Positions 52,593 to 63,047 of a stretch of DNA of 64,000 nucleotides are shown here, one piece after another. Source of the DNA: Massilia timonae CCUG 45783 (GTDB lineage Bacteria; Pseudomonadota; Gammaproteobacteria; Burkholderiales; Burkholderiaceae_D). The stretch is from NCBI RefSeq assembly GCF_000315425.1, contig NZ_JH992925.1:328858-392857 (forward strand), in the 5' to 3' direction. The translations under genes and the position numbers were made by a program. The notes below the pieces were generated by a model, which ran no database searches, had not been told where the DNA came from, and saw only the letters and a list, made by a program, of their open reading frames with translations. Each line of letters begins with the position of its first letter. Position 1 is the stretch's first letter.

Positions 52593-53699
52593 ATGATGCT
52601 AGGTTCGCTGTTCAAGAGTACATTGCAGAACACGCTGCGGCCGCTGCGGCAACCGGAATTCGACGCGACGCGCCTCGGCAGCGCGGCGATCGCGCTGCCG
52701 GCGCCGAATGGCCTCACCGTCCCGCCGGGCTGCGCCGCCGTACTGGTCGACCGGGGTGGACGCAGCCGGCGCCAGGCGGCCGGCAGCCGCATCGCCGCCA
52801 TCGAGGGTGAAACCGCATGGTGCGTCCATCCCGGCCCCTATGCCTGCGAGCTCGTGCCGTTCGCCGGCGCGCCCGAGATCGGCCTGCGGGTGCACTTCGC
52901 GATCGACGCCAGCGACCCGCGCGCCACGCACCAGCGCTTCGACCTGTTCCTGGCCAGCGAGGCCGGCTGCATGGTCGAGTTGACAGGATTCGTCGAACTG
53001 GCGCAGACCGCGCTGCAGCGCGAGCTGGCCCAGGGCAACCTGGAGCTGCCTCCCTGCACGACCCTGGAAGAGTGGAATGCCTTCCGCACCGGTTTCAACC
53101 AGTTGATGTATACCCGTTTCGGCGTGACGGTCGACGATTGCGTGCCGGTCGACCTGGGCGCCGCGCGCGATTATGCGGCCACGCTCGACGCGCGCCTGGC
53201 CGCGCGGCTCGATGCAGTCCATCCGTCCGCCGCGGCCAGGGAAGAGTTGGCGGCTGCGCCGGCGCCGCAGCAAGCGTTCGTTCCCGCCTGCGAGGATGCG
53301 CGCGCGCTGCGCCGCCTGTTCCTGGAGCTTCCGTGCCTGATGTGCGCGGTGCGCATGGCGGTGATGCCGGCCGACCAGGGACGCTTCCGCCAGCATCAGG
53401 AACTGCTGCGCCGGCTCGACCTGGTCAGCCTGGCGGTCGGCACCATGCCGGCCCTGGAACTGGCGGCCCCCGGCCAGCCGCTGGCGCAGGAAGAGCAGTT
53501 GCGGCGCGCGCGCCACAGCCGGCGCGCCGCCGCCGCGCTCGACGAGGCATGGGCGCTGTTGGCGCGCCTGAAGGTGGCCGGCGAAGGCCCGCTCGACGCC
53601 CTGTTCGACGAGGCCGACCGCATCGTGGCCAATCTCGAGACCGAGGCCGGCGCGCGGCGCGCCGTCACGGCGCGCGACGTGGAGCTGGAGGAGGCATGA
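52593..53699 (+). CDS. SPFH-like scaffold protein of the cluster
   Basis: 368 residues. No TM segment. The region about 40-205 has the order of strands seen in SPFH/band-7 domains (PPGCAAVLVDRGGRS, GIHPGPYACELVPF-like stretch, then FGVTVDDCVPVDL), and resembles the middle part of the zinc-ribbon/SPFH protein at 54852. The C-terminal part (about 210-368) is helical and charged. SPFH proteins form membrane-associated scaffolds. Its stop overlaps the next gene (ATGA), indicating coupled translation. The SPFH assignment is by eye and moderate in confidence. Confidence 0.7.
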   Translation: MMLGSLFKSTLQNTLRPLRQPEFDATRLGSAAIALPAPNGLTVPPGCAAVLVDRGGRSRRQAAGSRIAAIEGETAWCVHPGPYACELVPFAGAPEIGLRVHFAIDASDPRATHQRFDLFLASEAGCMVELTGFVELAQTALQRELAQGNLELPPCTTLEEWNAFRTGFNQLMYTRFGVTVDDCVPVDLGAARDYAATLDARLAARLDAVHPSAAAREELAAAPAPQQAFVPACEDARALRRLFLELPCLMCAVRMAVMPADQGRFRQHQELLRRLDLVSLAVGTMPALELAAPGQPLAQEEQLRRARHSRRAAAALDEAWALLARLKVAGEGPLDALFDEADRIVANLETEAGARRAVTARDVELEEA

Positions 53700-54706
53700 G
53701 CGCAAGCGCAGACGCGAACGCGGTCCAGTGCCGCAGCATCGCCGCCGACGGCGGCATGCTGACGATCACCGCCACGCGCCGCCCGCGCGCCGGGCGCGCC
53801 GACGTCAAGTGCAGCGTGCCGGGCGCGCCCGCCGTGGCCGAGCGCATGCAGCAGGTGGTGCGCCTGGCGCGTCACACCGAGCCGCGCTTCGACAGCCGCG
53901 ACCAGGTGGTGCTGAGCCTGGACCGGGCGCCGGCCGACGGGGACCGCGACTGGGAACTGGCGGCGGTGCTGGCCGACCGCGTCGTGCGCGACGTCTTTGC
54001 GCCGGGGCGCGAGGTCGTGGCCAACGGCTGGTCGGACGCCTGGCACCTGGGCCGGATCGACGGCCGCAGGCTGGCCGGCGCCCCGGACGGCGTGCTGCTG
54101 GGCGGCGCCGACGCCCTGGCGCACCTGGGCGCGCTGAACGGCCAGCCCGATCCTGGCGCCGGGATCTCGAGCGCGCGCGCCTGGTTCCCGCTGCACAGCG
54201 GCGGCGAACACGATGGCCTGGGCTGGGTCGAGGTCAGCGTGCGGCCGCTGGCCAGGGCCGGACGCGACGACGATGATCCGGTCAGCGTGCCTGACATGGA
54301 CGCGGTGCGCCAGGCCCAGGTGGCGGCGGTGCTGGCCGGATCGCGCCACTTCGACGGCCGCGGCCAGGGCCAGTGGCGCACCACGGTGCGTTTCGGCGAG
54401 CCGCGCTTTTCGGGCGACTCTTACCAGCTGGCGCTGGTGATGGCCGACCGCATGGCGCGCGGCCGCGAATTCCTGGCGCGCGGCCGGGTGATCGCCACCG
54501 GCAGCTCCAGCGCCTGGCATGCGGGACGGGTCGAGGCGGTCGAGGCGCTGGCGCCGAAATGCGCGCTGATCGCGCGCGAGGCCGGCCCGGGCGACCGCGT
54601 CCTGCTGCCGAAGGAGTGGGAAACCGCCCTGCCGCAGGGCTTGCGCGAAGCCCTGCGCGCGCGCGGCGCCAGCCTGGCCTGCGTCGAGCGGATCGGGATC
54701 ATCTAG
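53696..54706 (+). CDS. Double Lon/S16-protease-like protein
   Basis: 336 residues made of two similar halves. The second half (about 195-336) reads like a Lon proteolytic domain: GDSYQLALVMADRMA with S242 at the place of the catalytic Ser, GRVIATGSSSAWHAGRVEAV, then ALAPKCALIAREAG with K288 and GDRVLLPKEWETALP. S242 and K288 are 46 residues apart, close to the 43 of Escherichia coli Lon. The first half (about 10-160) has LTITATRR, ELAAVLADRVV and WSDAWHLGRIDG but no Ser at that place, so it is a degenerate repeat. There is no AAA ATPase domain. It overlaps the SPFH-like gene by ATGA. Activity is inferred, not shown. Confidence 0.72.
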   Translation: MSASADANAVQCRSIAADGGMLTITATRRPRAGRADVKCSVPGAPAVAERMQQVVRLARHTEPRFDSRDQVVLSLDRAPADGDRDWELAAVLADRVVRDVFAPGREVVANGWSDAWHLGRIDGRRLAGAPDGVLLGGADALAHLGALNGQPDPGAGISSARAWFPLHSGGEHDGLGWVEVSVRPLARAGRDDDDPVSVPDMDAVRQAQVAAVLAGSRHFDGRGQGQWRTTVRFGEPRFSGDSYQLALVMADRMARGREFLARGRVIATGSSSAWHAGRVEAVEALAPKCALIAREAGPGDRVLLPKEWETALPQGLREALRARGASLACVERIGII

Positions 54707-54851
54707 CAGGCGTGTTGATTTGTTTGACCGGATCGCACCCTGCGCACGGGAGCGATCCGTGCCGCAGGCATGGCCCTGCTAAAATCCAATGGTTGGACCG
54801 GCAGGTTTGCTTTGGTAGTGACAAGAAGTACAGGACAGAACGGAGTCGGAT

Positions 54852-56906
54852 ATGTTGCAGATGTTCGCAGTAAAAAGCGCCGCTTGCCCGCGCTGCGAGT
54901 GCAAGAACGCGCCTGAGGCGCGCTATTGCGCCGGCTGCGGCGTGATCCTGGGCGCGCCGCGCAACAAGCCGGTGCTGGTCGAGAACCGCTGGGTGCCCGG
55001 CCCCGACGAACTGGCCGTGTTCTTCGGCGTGCGTGAACTCTCCGGCCTGTTCGTCAAGACGCTGCGCGTGCCGGCCACGGCGCGCGGCTTCATCCTGCAA
55101 GGCGACAAGGCCACCGAGGTGCCGCAGGGCGAATACGAGATCGAAGGCTTCTTCACCCGCCTGAACCACCTGCTGCGCGACCAGCACGCCGAGATCCTCG
55201 TCACGCGCACCGGCGCGCTGGCGGTGCCGTTCGAGTTCGACGACATCCCGACCTGCGAACATCTCGACGTCGCCCTGCGCTTCTCGGTGAGTGTCAGGAT
55301 CGAGAACGTGCCGGCCTTCGCGCGCCACTTCATGACCATGCCGGGCACGATCGGCGCTGCCGAACTGCGTGAGCTGCTGTCGCATCCGGTGCGCCAGCTC
55401 GCGCTCGAGTTCATCGGCGCGCGCTCGATCCGCGAACTGGCGGCCAATGGACAGTTGCGCGAGCAGCTCGACCAGCGCCTGCAGGGCGGCCTCAAGACGC
55501 TCCTGGCCGGCTACGGCCTGGCGGTGACGGCGGTCGAGACCTTCGAACTGCGCCACGACAAATACGACGCCAACCGGGCCCGCATCGGCAGCCTGTGGCT
55601 GGCGGCCGACGACAAGCACGTGCAGCTCGCGCACAGCCGCCACCTGGACGAACTGTACACGGCCGAGGAATGGCAGCGCATCAAGCGCAGCGAAGAAGAA
55701 GGGCGGCTGCGGCTGCGGCGCGCCGAGCTGCGCCAGGATGACGCCATCGCGCGCGCCGAACTTTCCTTGCAGGGCGCCGACCGCGCGCATGGCGTGCGGG
55801 CGCGCCAGATCGAACTATACGGCCGCATCCTCGAGGCAGGGTCGCGCAAGCAGGCGCTGGCCAATGGCGCGGCCGAGGTGTTGGCCGAACTCGAGCACGA
55901 GATGGCGCACAAGAACGCGCAGCGCGCCGACGAGGCGGCCGAGTGGCGGCACCTGCGGGCGCTGGCCGGCGTGCGCATGCGCGCCGAGATCGCGAGCGCG
56001 CAGCAAGAAGCCACCCAGGCGCGCCAGCTGGCGCAGCAGCGCTTTTCCCAGCAACTGCTGCAACAGCAGATCCGCAACAAGATCGAGCAGGCGCGCCAGA
56101 TCGAGGACGCGGCGCGCCAGCGCGCCGAGCTCGTACGGCTGCGCGCGAGCGAAGAAGAAGCGGCGCGGCGCCTGCGCGACATCGACGAGGCCGGGCACGA
56201 GGCCACGTTCCAGTCCCTGAAGCTGGCCAATGAAGCGCGCCGGCGCGAGGCCGAGCGGGCGCAGGAATGGGAAGACGAACAGGCGCGCCAGCGCATCGAA
56301 AGCGTGCGCCGGGGCGCCGGCCGCGCCGATGCCCAGGCCCAGCACGAAAAGCTGCTGCGCACGATCGAGGCCGACGCCACGCATGCGCGGCGGATGCAGG
56401 ACGTCACCCTGGAAGCCGACGAGCGCCGCGCCGGCATCGGTGAGGCGGCGCGCGCGGCCGACCGCGCCCACGAACTCGAACTGGCGCGGCTGGCGATGGC
56501 GCGTGCCGAAGCGCTGGGCGCGATGGACGACACCGCCAAGCTGGCGCTCAGCGAGGCGCCGAATGCGGCCGTGCTGGCCGACTACCTGAAAACGCGCGTG
56601 CATGCGACCATGGATGGCGACCAGTTGACGGCGCTGGCCGGCGTGGCCGGCGCCGGCAAGGTCGACGCGGCGCTGGCCGACGCCCGGGTGGCCGCCGAAC
56701 AGGCGCGGCGCGAGCTCGAGGTCGACAAGGACCGGCGCCACCAGCTCGACCTGCTGGCCATGCAGAACGACGTGAACAAGGCGGCGCTGACCTCGCAGGC
56801 GGCGCTGGCCGCCGGCATCGCAGGCGCGCGCCAGTGCGTCCACGGCCACCCGGCCGGGCGCGACGACCGCTTCTGCGCCGCTTGCGGAGCGACGCTGCCG
56901 GCGTGA
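54852..56906 (+). CDS. Zinc-ribbon / SPFH / coiled-coil protein
   Basis: 684 residues. Residues 12-30 form a zinc ribbon (CPRCECKNAPEARYCAGCG). An SPFH/virion-core-like domain follows (about 45-235; GFILQGDKATEVPQGEYEIEG, TAVETFEL). Residues 260-620 are a long Ala/Arg/Glu-rich coiled coil. A second zinc-binding motif ends the chain (CVHGHP...FCAACG). Such proteins form large membrane-linked assemblies. No TM helix is seen. It starts 145 bases after the S16-like gene; the kinase gene starts 10 bases later. The C-terminal CxHGH motif recurs at the N-terminus of the FHA protein at 60341. Confidence 0.85.
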   Translation: MLQMFAVKSAACPRCECKNAPEARYCAGCGVILGAPRNKPVLVENRWVPGPDELAVFFGVRELSGLFVKTLRVPATARGFILQGDKATEVPQGEYEIEGFFTRLNHLLRDQHAEILVTRTGALAVPFEFDDIPTCEHLDVALRFSVSVRIENVPAFARHFMTMPGTIGAAELRELLSHPVRQLALEFIGARSIRELAANGQLREQLDQRLQGGLKTLLAGYGLAVTAVETFELRHDKYDANRARIGSLWLAADDKHVQLAHSRHLDELYTAEEWQRIKRSEEEGRLRLRRAELRQDDAIARAELSLQGADRAHGVRARQIELYGRILEAGSRKQALANGAAEVLAELEHEMAHKNAQRADEAAEWRHLRALAGVRMRAEIASAQQEATQARQLAQQRFSQQLLQQQIRNKIEQARQIEDAARQRAELVRLRASEEEAARRLRDIDEAGHEATFQSLKLANEARRREAERAQEWEDEQARQRIESVRRGAGRADAQAQHEKLLRTIEADATHARRMQDVTLEADERRAGIGEAARAADRAHELELARLAMARAEALGAMDDTAKLALSEAPNAAVLADYLKTRVHATMDGDQLTALAGVAGAGKVDAALADARVAAEQARRELEVDKDRRHQLDLLAMQNDVNKAALTSQAALAAGIAGARQCVHGHPAGRDDRFCAACGATLPA

Positions 56907-56916
56907 TCCAATAGCA

Positions 56917-59169
<2,253 letters not shown>

Positions 59170-59214
59170 CTCTGGTGTACAGTCGGGCATTGCCTTCTCG
59201 CCCAGGAGTCCGCC

Positions 59215-60105
59215 ATGACCATCGCACACCTCTTCAAATCGCACGACAAGGACCTGGGCGGCGGCTTCACCGTGCGCCGCATCCTGCCGGCCGCGGCGCG
59301 CCAGTCGGTGGGTCCCTTCCTGTTCTTCGACCATATGGGGCCGGTGGAGGCCGAGCCCGGCGCGCGCCATGACGTGCGCCCGCACCCGCATATCGGCCTG
59401 GCTACCGTGACCTATCTGTTCGAGGGCGCGATCATGCACCGCGACAGCCTGGGCACCGAGCAGCGCATCGAGCCGGGCGCGATCAACTGGATGACGGCCG
59501 GCAGCGGCATCGTGCATTCCGAGCGCACGCCCGAAGACCTGCTCGGGCGCAAGCGCCGCACCCACGGCCTGCAATTGTGGGCCGCGCTGCCGCGCGAACA
59601 CGAGGAAGCGCCGGCCGCGTTCAGCCACACGCCGGCCGACCGGATTCCCGAGGTGCAGCTCGACGGCGCCAGGGTGCGGGTGCTGGTCGGCACGGCGCTG
59701 GGCCGGACCTCGCCGGTGCCGACCTTCGCCGACACGTTGTATCTCGACGTGCACCTCGACGCCGGCGCCGCCATCGAGCTCGACCGCCTGCCGGATGAGG
59801 CCGCGCTGTACGCGCCGATCGGCGCCATCGAGATCGACGGCGAAGCGGTCGCCGCCAACACGATGGCCATGCTCGAGCCGGGCGCGGCGGTGCGGGTGAG
59901 TTCGCGCGAGGGCGCGCGCTTCGTCGTGATCGGCGGCGAGCCGCTGGACGGCAAGCGCTTCATCTTCTGGAATTTTGTCTCGACCAGCCGCGAGCGCATC
60001 GAGCAGGCGGCCCATGACTGGGAAGCGGACCGCTTCGTGGCGGTGCCCGGAGAAACGGAACGCATTCCGCTGCCGCCTTTGCCGGCGGCCTGGCGCCACG
60101 ACTGA
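59215..60105 (+). CDS. Pirin family protein (second copy)
   Basis: 296 residues. Cupin motifs: RPHPHIGLATVTYLFEGAI (metal His) and GSGIVHSERT (His, Glu), then a second cupin half. It lacks close similarity to the pirin at 37222 outside these motifs. AGGAGT precedes ATG 59215, 46 bases after the kinase gene, on the same strand, so it could be the last gene of that transcription unit or an unrelated neighbour. Probably iron-binding. Confidence 0.92.
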   Translation: MTIAHLFKSHDKDLGGGFTVRRILPAAARQSVGPFLFFDHMGPVEAEPGARHDVRPHPHIGLATVTYLFEGAIMHRDSLGTEQRIEPGAINWMTAGSGIVHSERTPEDLLGRKRRTHGLQLWAALPREHEEAPAAFSHTPADRIPEVQLDGARVRVLVGTALGRTSPVPTFADTLYLDVHLDAGAAIELDRLPDEAALYAPIGAIEIDGEAVAANTMAMLEPGAAVRVSSREGARFVVIGGEPLDGKRFIFWNFVSTSRERIEQAAHDWEADRFVAVPGETERIPLPPLPAAWRHD

Positions 60106-60204
60106 CTTGCCGCGCGGCTAACTGGCGCGGGAGCGCCGCGGCCAGGCGTAAGCTGGCGTCACGCCGTTGTCTTGATGCGGTGGTCTTGATGTGGAGGTGA
60201 TGCC

Positions 60205-60315
60205 ATGAAGATACCCGAACACTTGCGGGCGCCTGTGATCGTGTTCGCCCTGCAGGCGGCGCTGCTGGCGGGCACGGCGCTGGTCTTCCTGATCCTGATT
60301 CCGCCGCACGGCTGA
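60205..60315 (+). CDS. 36-residue membrane peptide
   Basis: Short frame (MKIPEHLRAPVIVFALQAAL, then LAGTALVFLILIPPHG). A single TM helix of about 20 residues follows a basic N-terminus. GGAGG lies eight bases ahead of the ATG, an unusually strong start for such a short frame. It sits 99 bases after pirin, in the gap facing the FHA gene. Single-TM small proteins of this type often modulate membrane complexes; function unknown. Confidence 0.6.
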   Translation: MKIPEHLRAPVIVFALQAALLAGTALVFLILIPPHG

Positions 60316-60340
60316 GCGCTCGTCCGCGAGGACGGCCGGT

Positions 60341-61885
60341 TCAGGCGTCGAGTGCGGCGCCAAGCGCGTGGTGGTGGCGTTCGCCGCCGCCACGGTGGCC
60401 GCCGTGCGCCTCGGGATAAGCCTGCGCCACGAAGCGCGCCGCGATGCCCGGGCCGGCCTGCTGCAGGCGGCCCAGCTGGGCCTGCGGCGCCAGCGGGGTC
60501 TCGCGTCCGCTGTCGCGGTCGCGCTGCCAGAAGCCGCCGTCGCGATGGAACAGCAGCGGCAGCGCGGCGGCGCGCGGCATGCTGGACCCCTGCTGGTGCC
60601 TGCTTGCAGACGGCAGGCAGTCCGGCGCCATCAGGTAGAAGCATTCGGCGCGTGCGCCGGCGTCGAGCCGGTGCAGCACCACCGCGTGCGCCATCAAGGC
60701 CGTCACCTCGAGCGTGACGATGCCCTTGATGCTGGCCGTCAGTTCGATCCGCATGCCGAGCCGCAGCTGCACCGGCATGTGCTTGCCGGGCCAGACGCCG
60801 TCCAGCAGCAGGCCGTAGCGCGACACGTCCTCGATCTCGAAGCCGTGGCGGCTGCGGCGGATGACGGCGTGCCGTCCCGACAGGCGGCGCGTCAGGCCGC
60901 CGAGATCGGCGCCGGTGTCGCCGTGGTGGGCCAGCAGCAGGTCGGCCTCGGGGGCGATGCTCTCGAAGCGGCCCAGCACGCACTCGTCGAGCGCGAACAG
61001 GCGCACGTGGCGCTGGGTGGCCGAGTCGGCCTCGGCGTGCACCAGGCAGGCCTTGGCGCCGGGGCAAGGATGCAGCGCCGCCTCGACCGGCATGTCGATC
61101 TCGATCAGGTCTTCGTCCCAGGCGATGGTCGACATGCCGAGGTCGATCTTGCCGCTGCCGCCGTCCAGGTCGAGCTGGGCGATCGAGGCGTTACGCGCGC
61201 TGACGTCGATGTCGATGCGTCCGCCGCCCGGCGCATGCACGCGGGCGATGCCGGCGTCGTCGGCCGTCACGCGCACGTTCTTGTGGGTGGCGAGGAAGGT
61301 CTGGTGGATCTCGCCCAGGCTCGCGTCCTGGCGCGGCACGAGGATGACGGGCGAGCAGGTCCAGGTGCGGTTCGACTCCGGCGCCTGGCGATGATGGCTG
61401 TGCAGCTCGATTTCGATGCGGTACTGGCCGTGTTCCAGGCCGCGCGAGGAAAACTCGAGGAACAGCGGGCGCCAGTCGCCGCGCGAGGTGCGCTGGAAGG
61501 CATAGCTTTCGCCGCCGTGCAGGCGCAGGGCCGAGCGCACCAGCATGCGCACTTCGGGCGCGCAATCCATCGGCATGCCGCGCAGCTCGAGGCGGATCGC
61601 CTGGCGCCCGCCGGCGGCGCGCGGGTCGAAACCGCTGATGTGCAGCTGCGGGCGTTGCGGGTTGGCCCGGGGGACGGTCGGCGCCGGCCCGATGTCGGTC
61701 GGGCGCCGGCTGCGCAGGGCGGTGATGGCGTCGAAACTCGACGGCAGGCCGACTGCCGGCGCAGCGGCCAGTGGCGCTGGCTGCGTGTCGACCTCGGGCT
61801 GGGCATGCCCGTGCGCGCACATGGCGTCGCCGGGCATGACCCAGACGGTGCAGTGCGGATGCTCGGGATTGCGGCAGCGGTTCAT
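60341..61885 (-). CDS. Zinc-ribbon / FHA-domain protein
   Basis: 514 residues. The N-terminus has a Cys/His motif (CRNPEHPHC...CAHGH) similar to the CxHGH motif of the protein at 54852. A middle part (about 75-285) has beta-rich sequence (LEFSSRGLEHGQYRIEIELHSH). The FHA domain covers about 300-385: GRFESI, LSGRHAVI, EIEDVSRYGLLLDG, so the core Arg, Ser and His for phosphothreonine binding are present but the final Asn is changed. The C-terminal 120 residues are not recognised. It is likely a phosphothreonine reader for the kinase at 56917. It faces the plus-strand cluster. Confidence 0.86.
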   Translation of the reverse strand: MNRCRNPEHPHCTVWVMPGDAMCAHGHAQPEVDTQPAPLAAAPAVGLPSSFDAITALRSRRPTDIGPAPTVPRANPQRPQLHISGFDPRAAGGRQAIRLELRGMPMDCAPEVRMLVRSALRLHGGESYAFQRTSRGDWRPLFLEFSSRGLEHGQYRIEIELHSHHRQAPESNRTWTCSPVILVPRQDASLGEIHQTFLATHKNVRVTADDAGIARVHAPGGGRIDIDVSARNASIAQLDLDGGSGKIDLGMSTIAWDEDLIEIDMPVEAALHPCPGAKACLVHAEADSATQRHVRLFALDECVLGRFESIAPEADLLLAHHGDTGADLGGLTRRLSGRHAVIRRSRHGFEIEDVSRYGLLLDGVWPGKHMPVQLRLGMRIELTASIKGIVTLEVTALMAHAVVLHRLDAGARAECFYLMAPDCLPSASRHQQGSSMPRAAALPLLFHRDGGFWQRDRDSGRETPLAPQAQLGRLQQAGPGIAARFVAQAYPEAHGGHRGGGERHHHALGAALDA

Positions 61886-62001
61886 GTCAGGGCGACAAGT
61901 TAAATAATGGTCGAAATCAATATTGCAAGCTTACGCTGTTTTTGAACCGTACGGCGCACCAAGTTCGTTGATTAACAACATTATTTTCTTAAAGCATGAG
62001 A

Positions 62002-62985
62002 TCAGTTGGTGGCGTTGGTGGGGGCTTCCACCGGCAATACGGTTTCGTCCGCATGGCGGGCCAGCGGTCGCACGACCAGCGCGGTCAGATTGTCGGGCTG
62101 CAGGCCGGCAGGTGGATCGTTTTCCAACATGGCGAACAGGCGCTCGACCAGGGTGACCGCATCCGGGTCGCCCTGCATCAGCTTGGGCCAGCCGGCCACG
62201 AAACCGTCCGGCTGGGCGCACGACCAGAACCCATCGGTGGCCAGCAGGTAAGCGGCGCCGGGCCGCAGGGGCAGCGCGCGGCGGTCGGCCAGGTGGGCGA
62301 GCCAGCAAGGCAAAATGTCCTGGGTCAGGGCGAACAGGGGATCGGACAGGCGCGTCGGGTCGGCGAAGGCATTGCCGAGGATGACCGCCTGGGCGATCTG
62401 CGGCGCATGGCGCCCGTGCACCTGGCGCCACCAGTCGGCTTCGTCGAGGCGGCCGGCGAGGGCGGCCACGGTGGCCGGCACGTGGTCGACGGTGAGGGGC
62501 GTGGCGTGCGCCGCGTCGAGTTCGTACAGGCGCGAGTCGCCCACATGGTACAGCAGCGGCGCGCCGTTGGCCCGCAGTTCGAGCAGGGTCAGCGTGGTGC
62601 CGGGCCGTCCGGCGCCGCTGGCGCCCTGGGCGAAGCGCGCCTGCAGGCCGGCGTGGATGGCGTCCAGGCGCTCGCTCAGTTCTTCCGGCGTGGCGCAGGC
62701 CGGCATCGCCAGCAACGCCGCCGCCAGCGCCTCGGCCGCCTCGCGGCCATGGCCGTGCCCGCCCATGCCGTCCAGCACCGCCAGCCGGCCGTGCCCGGCC
62801 GGCCAGCCGTCCACGGTGAGGCAACAGGGCTGCTGGTCTTGCAGGCGGCAGGCGCGGCCGTCGAAATCGATGACGACGAAATTGTCCTGGTTCTCGGCGC
62901 GGGTGGACGGGCCGCAACCGATGCGGCTCGCGACCGCGACGTCGAAGCAGGGAGCGAAACGGAAATCGGCGAGCGTGACTGGCAT
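62002..62985 (-). CDS. PP2C-type Ser/Thr phosphatase
   Basis: 327 residues, soluble. PP2C motifs: RAENQDN, VLDGMGGHGHG (metal Asp/Gly), GTTLTLLEL, HVGDSRLY, LLATDGFW and PDNLTALVV. It should dephosphorylate Ser/Thr residues with Mg or Mn. It lies 116 bases upstream of the FHA gene on the same strand and near the kinase, so it is the natural eraser in a kinase/reader/phosphatase set (inference from motifs and position). Confidence 0.93.
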   Translation of the reverse strand: MPVTLADFRFAPCFDVAVASRIGCGPSTRAENQDNFVVIDFDGRACRLQDQQPCCLTVDGWPAGHGRLAVLDGMGGHGHGREAAEALAAALLAMPACATPEELSERLDAIHAGLQARFAQGASGAGRPGTTLTLLELRANGAPLLYHVGDSRLYELDAAHATPLTVDHVPATVAALAGRLDEADWWRQVHGRHAPQIAQAVILGNAFADPTRLSDPLFALTQDILPCWLAHLADRRALPLRPGAAYLLATDGFWSCAQPDGFVAGWPKLMQGDPDAVTLVERLFAMLENDPPAGLQPDNLTALVVRPLARHADETVLPVEAPTNATN

Positions 62986-63047
62986 TGGCAGAATGATCAG
63001 GATAATACCGCCACTTTACACGCTCGCGGGACGGATGAAAGCCACGA

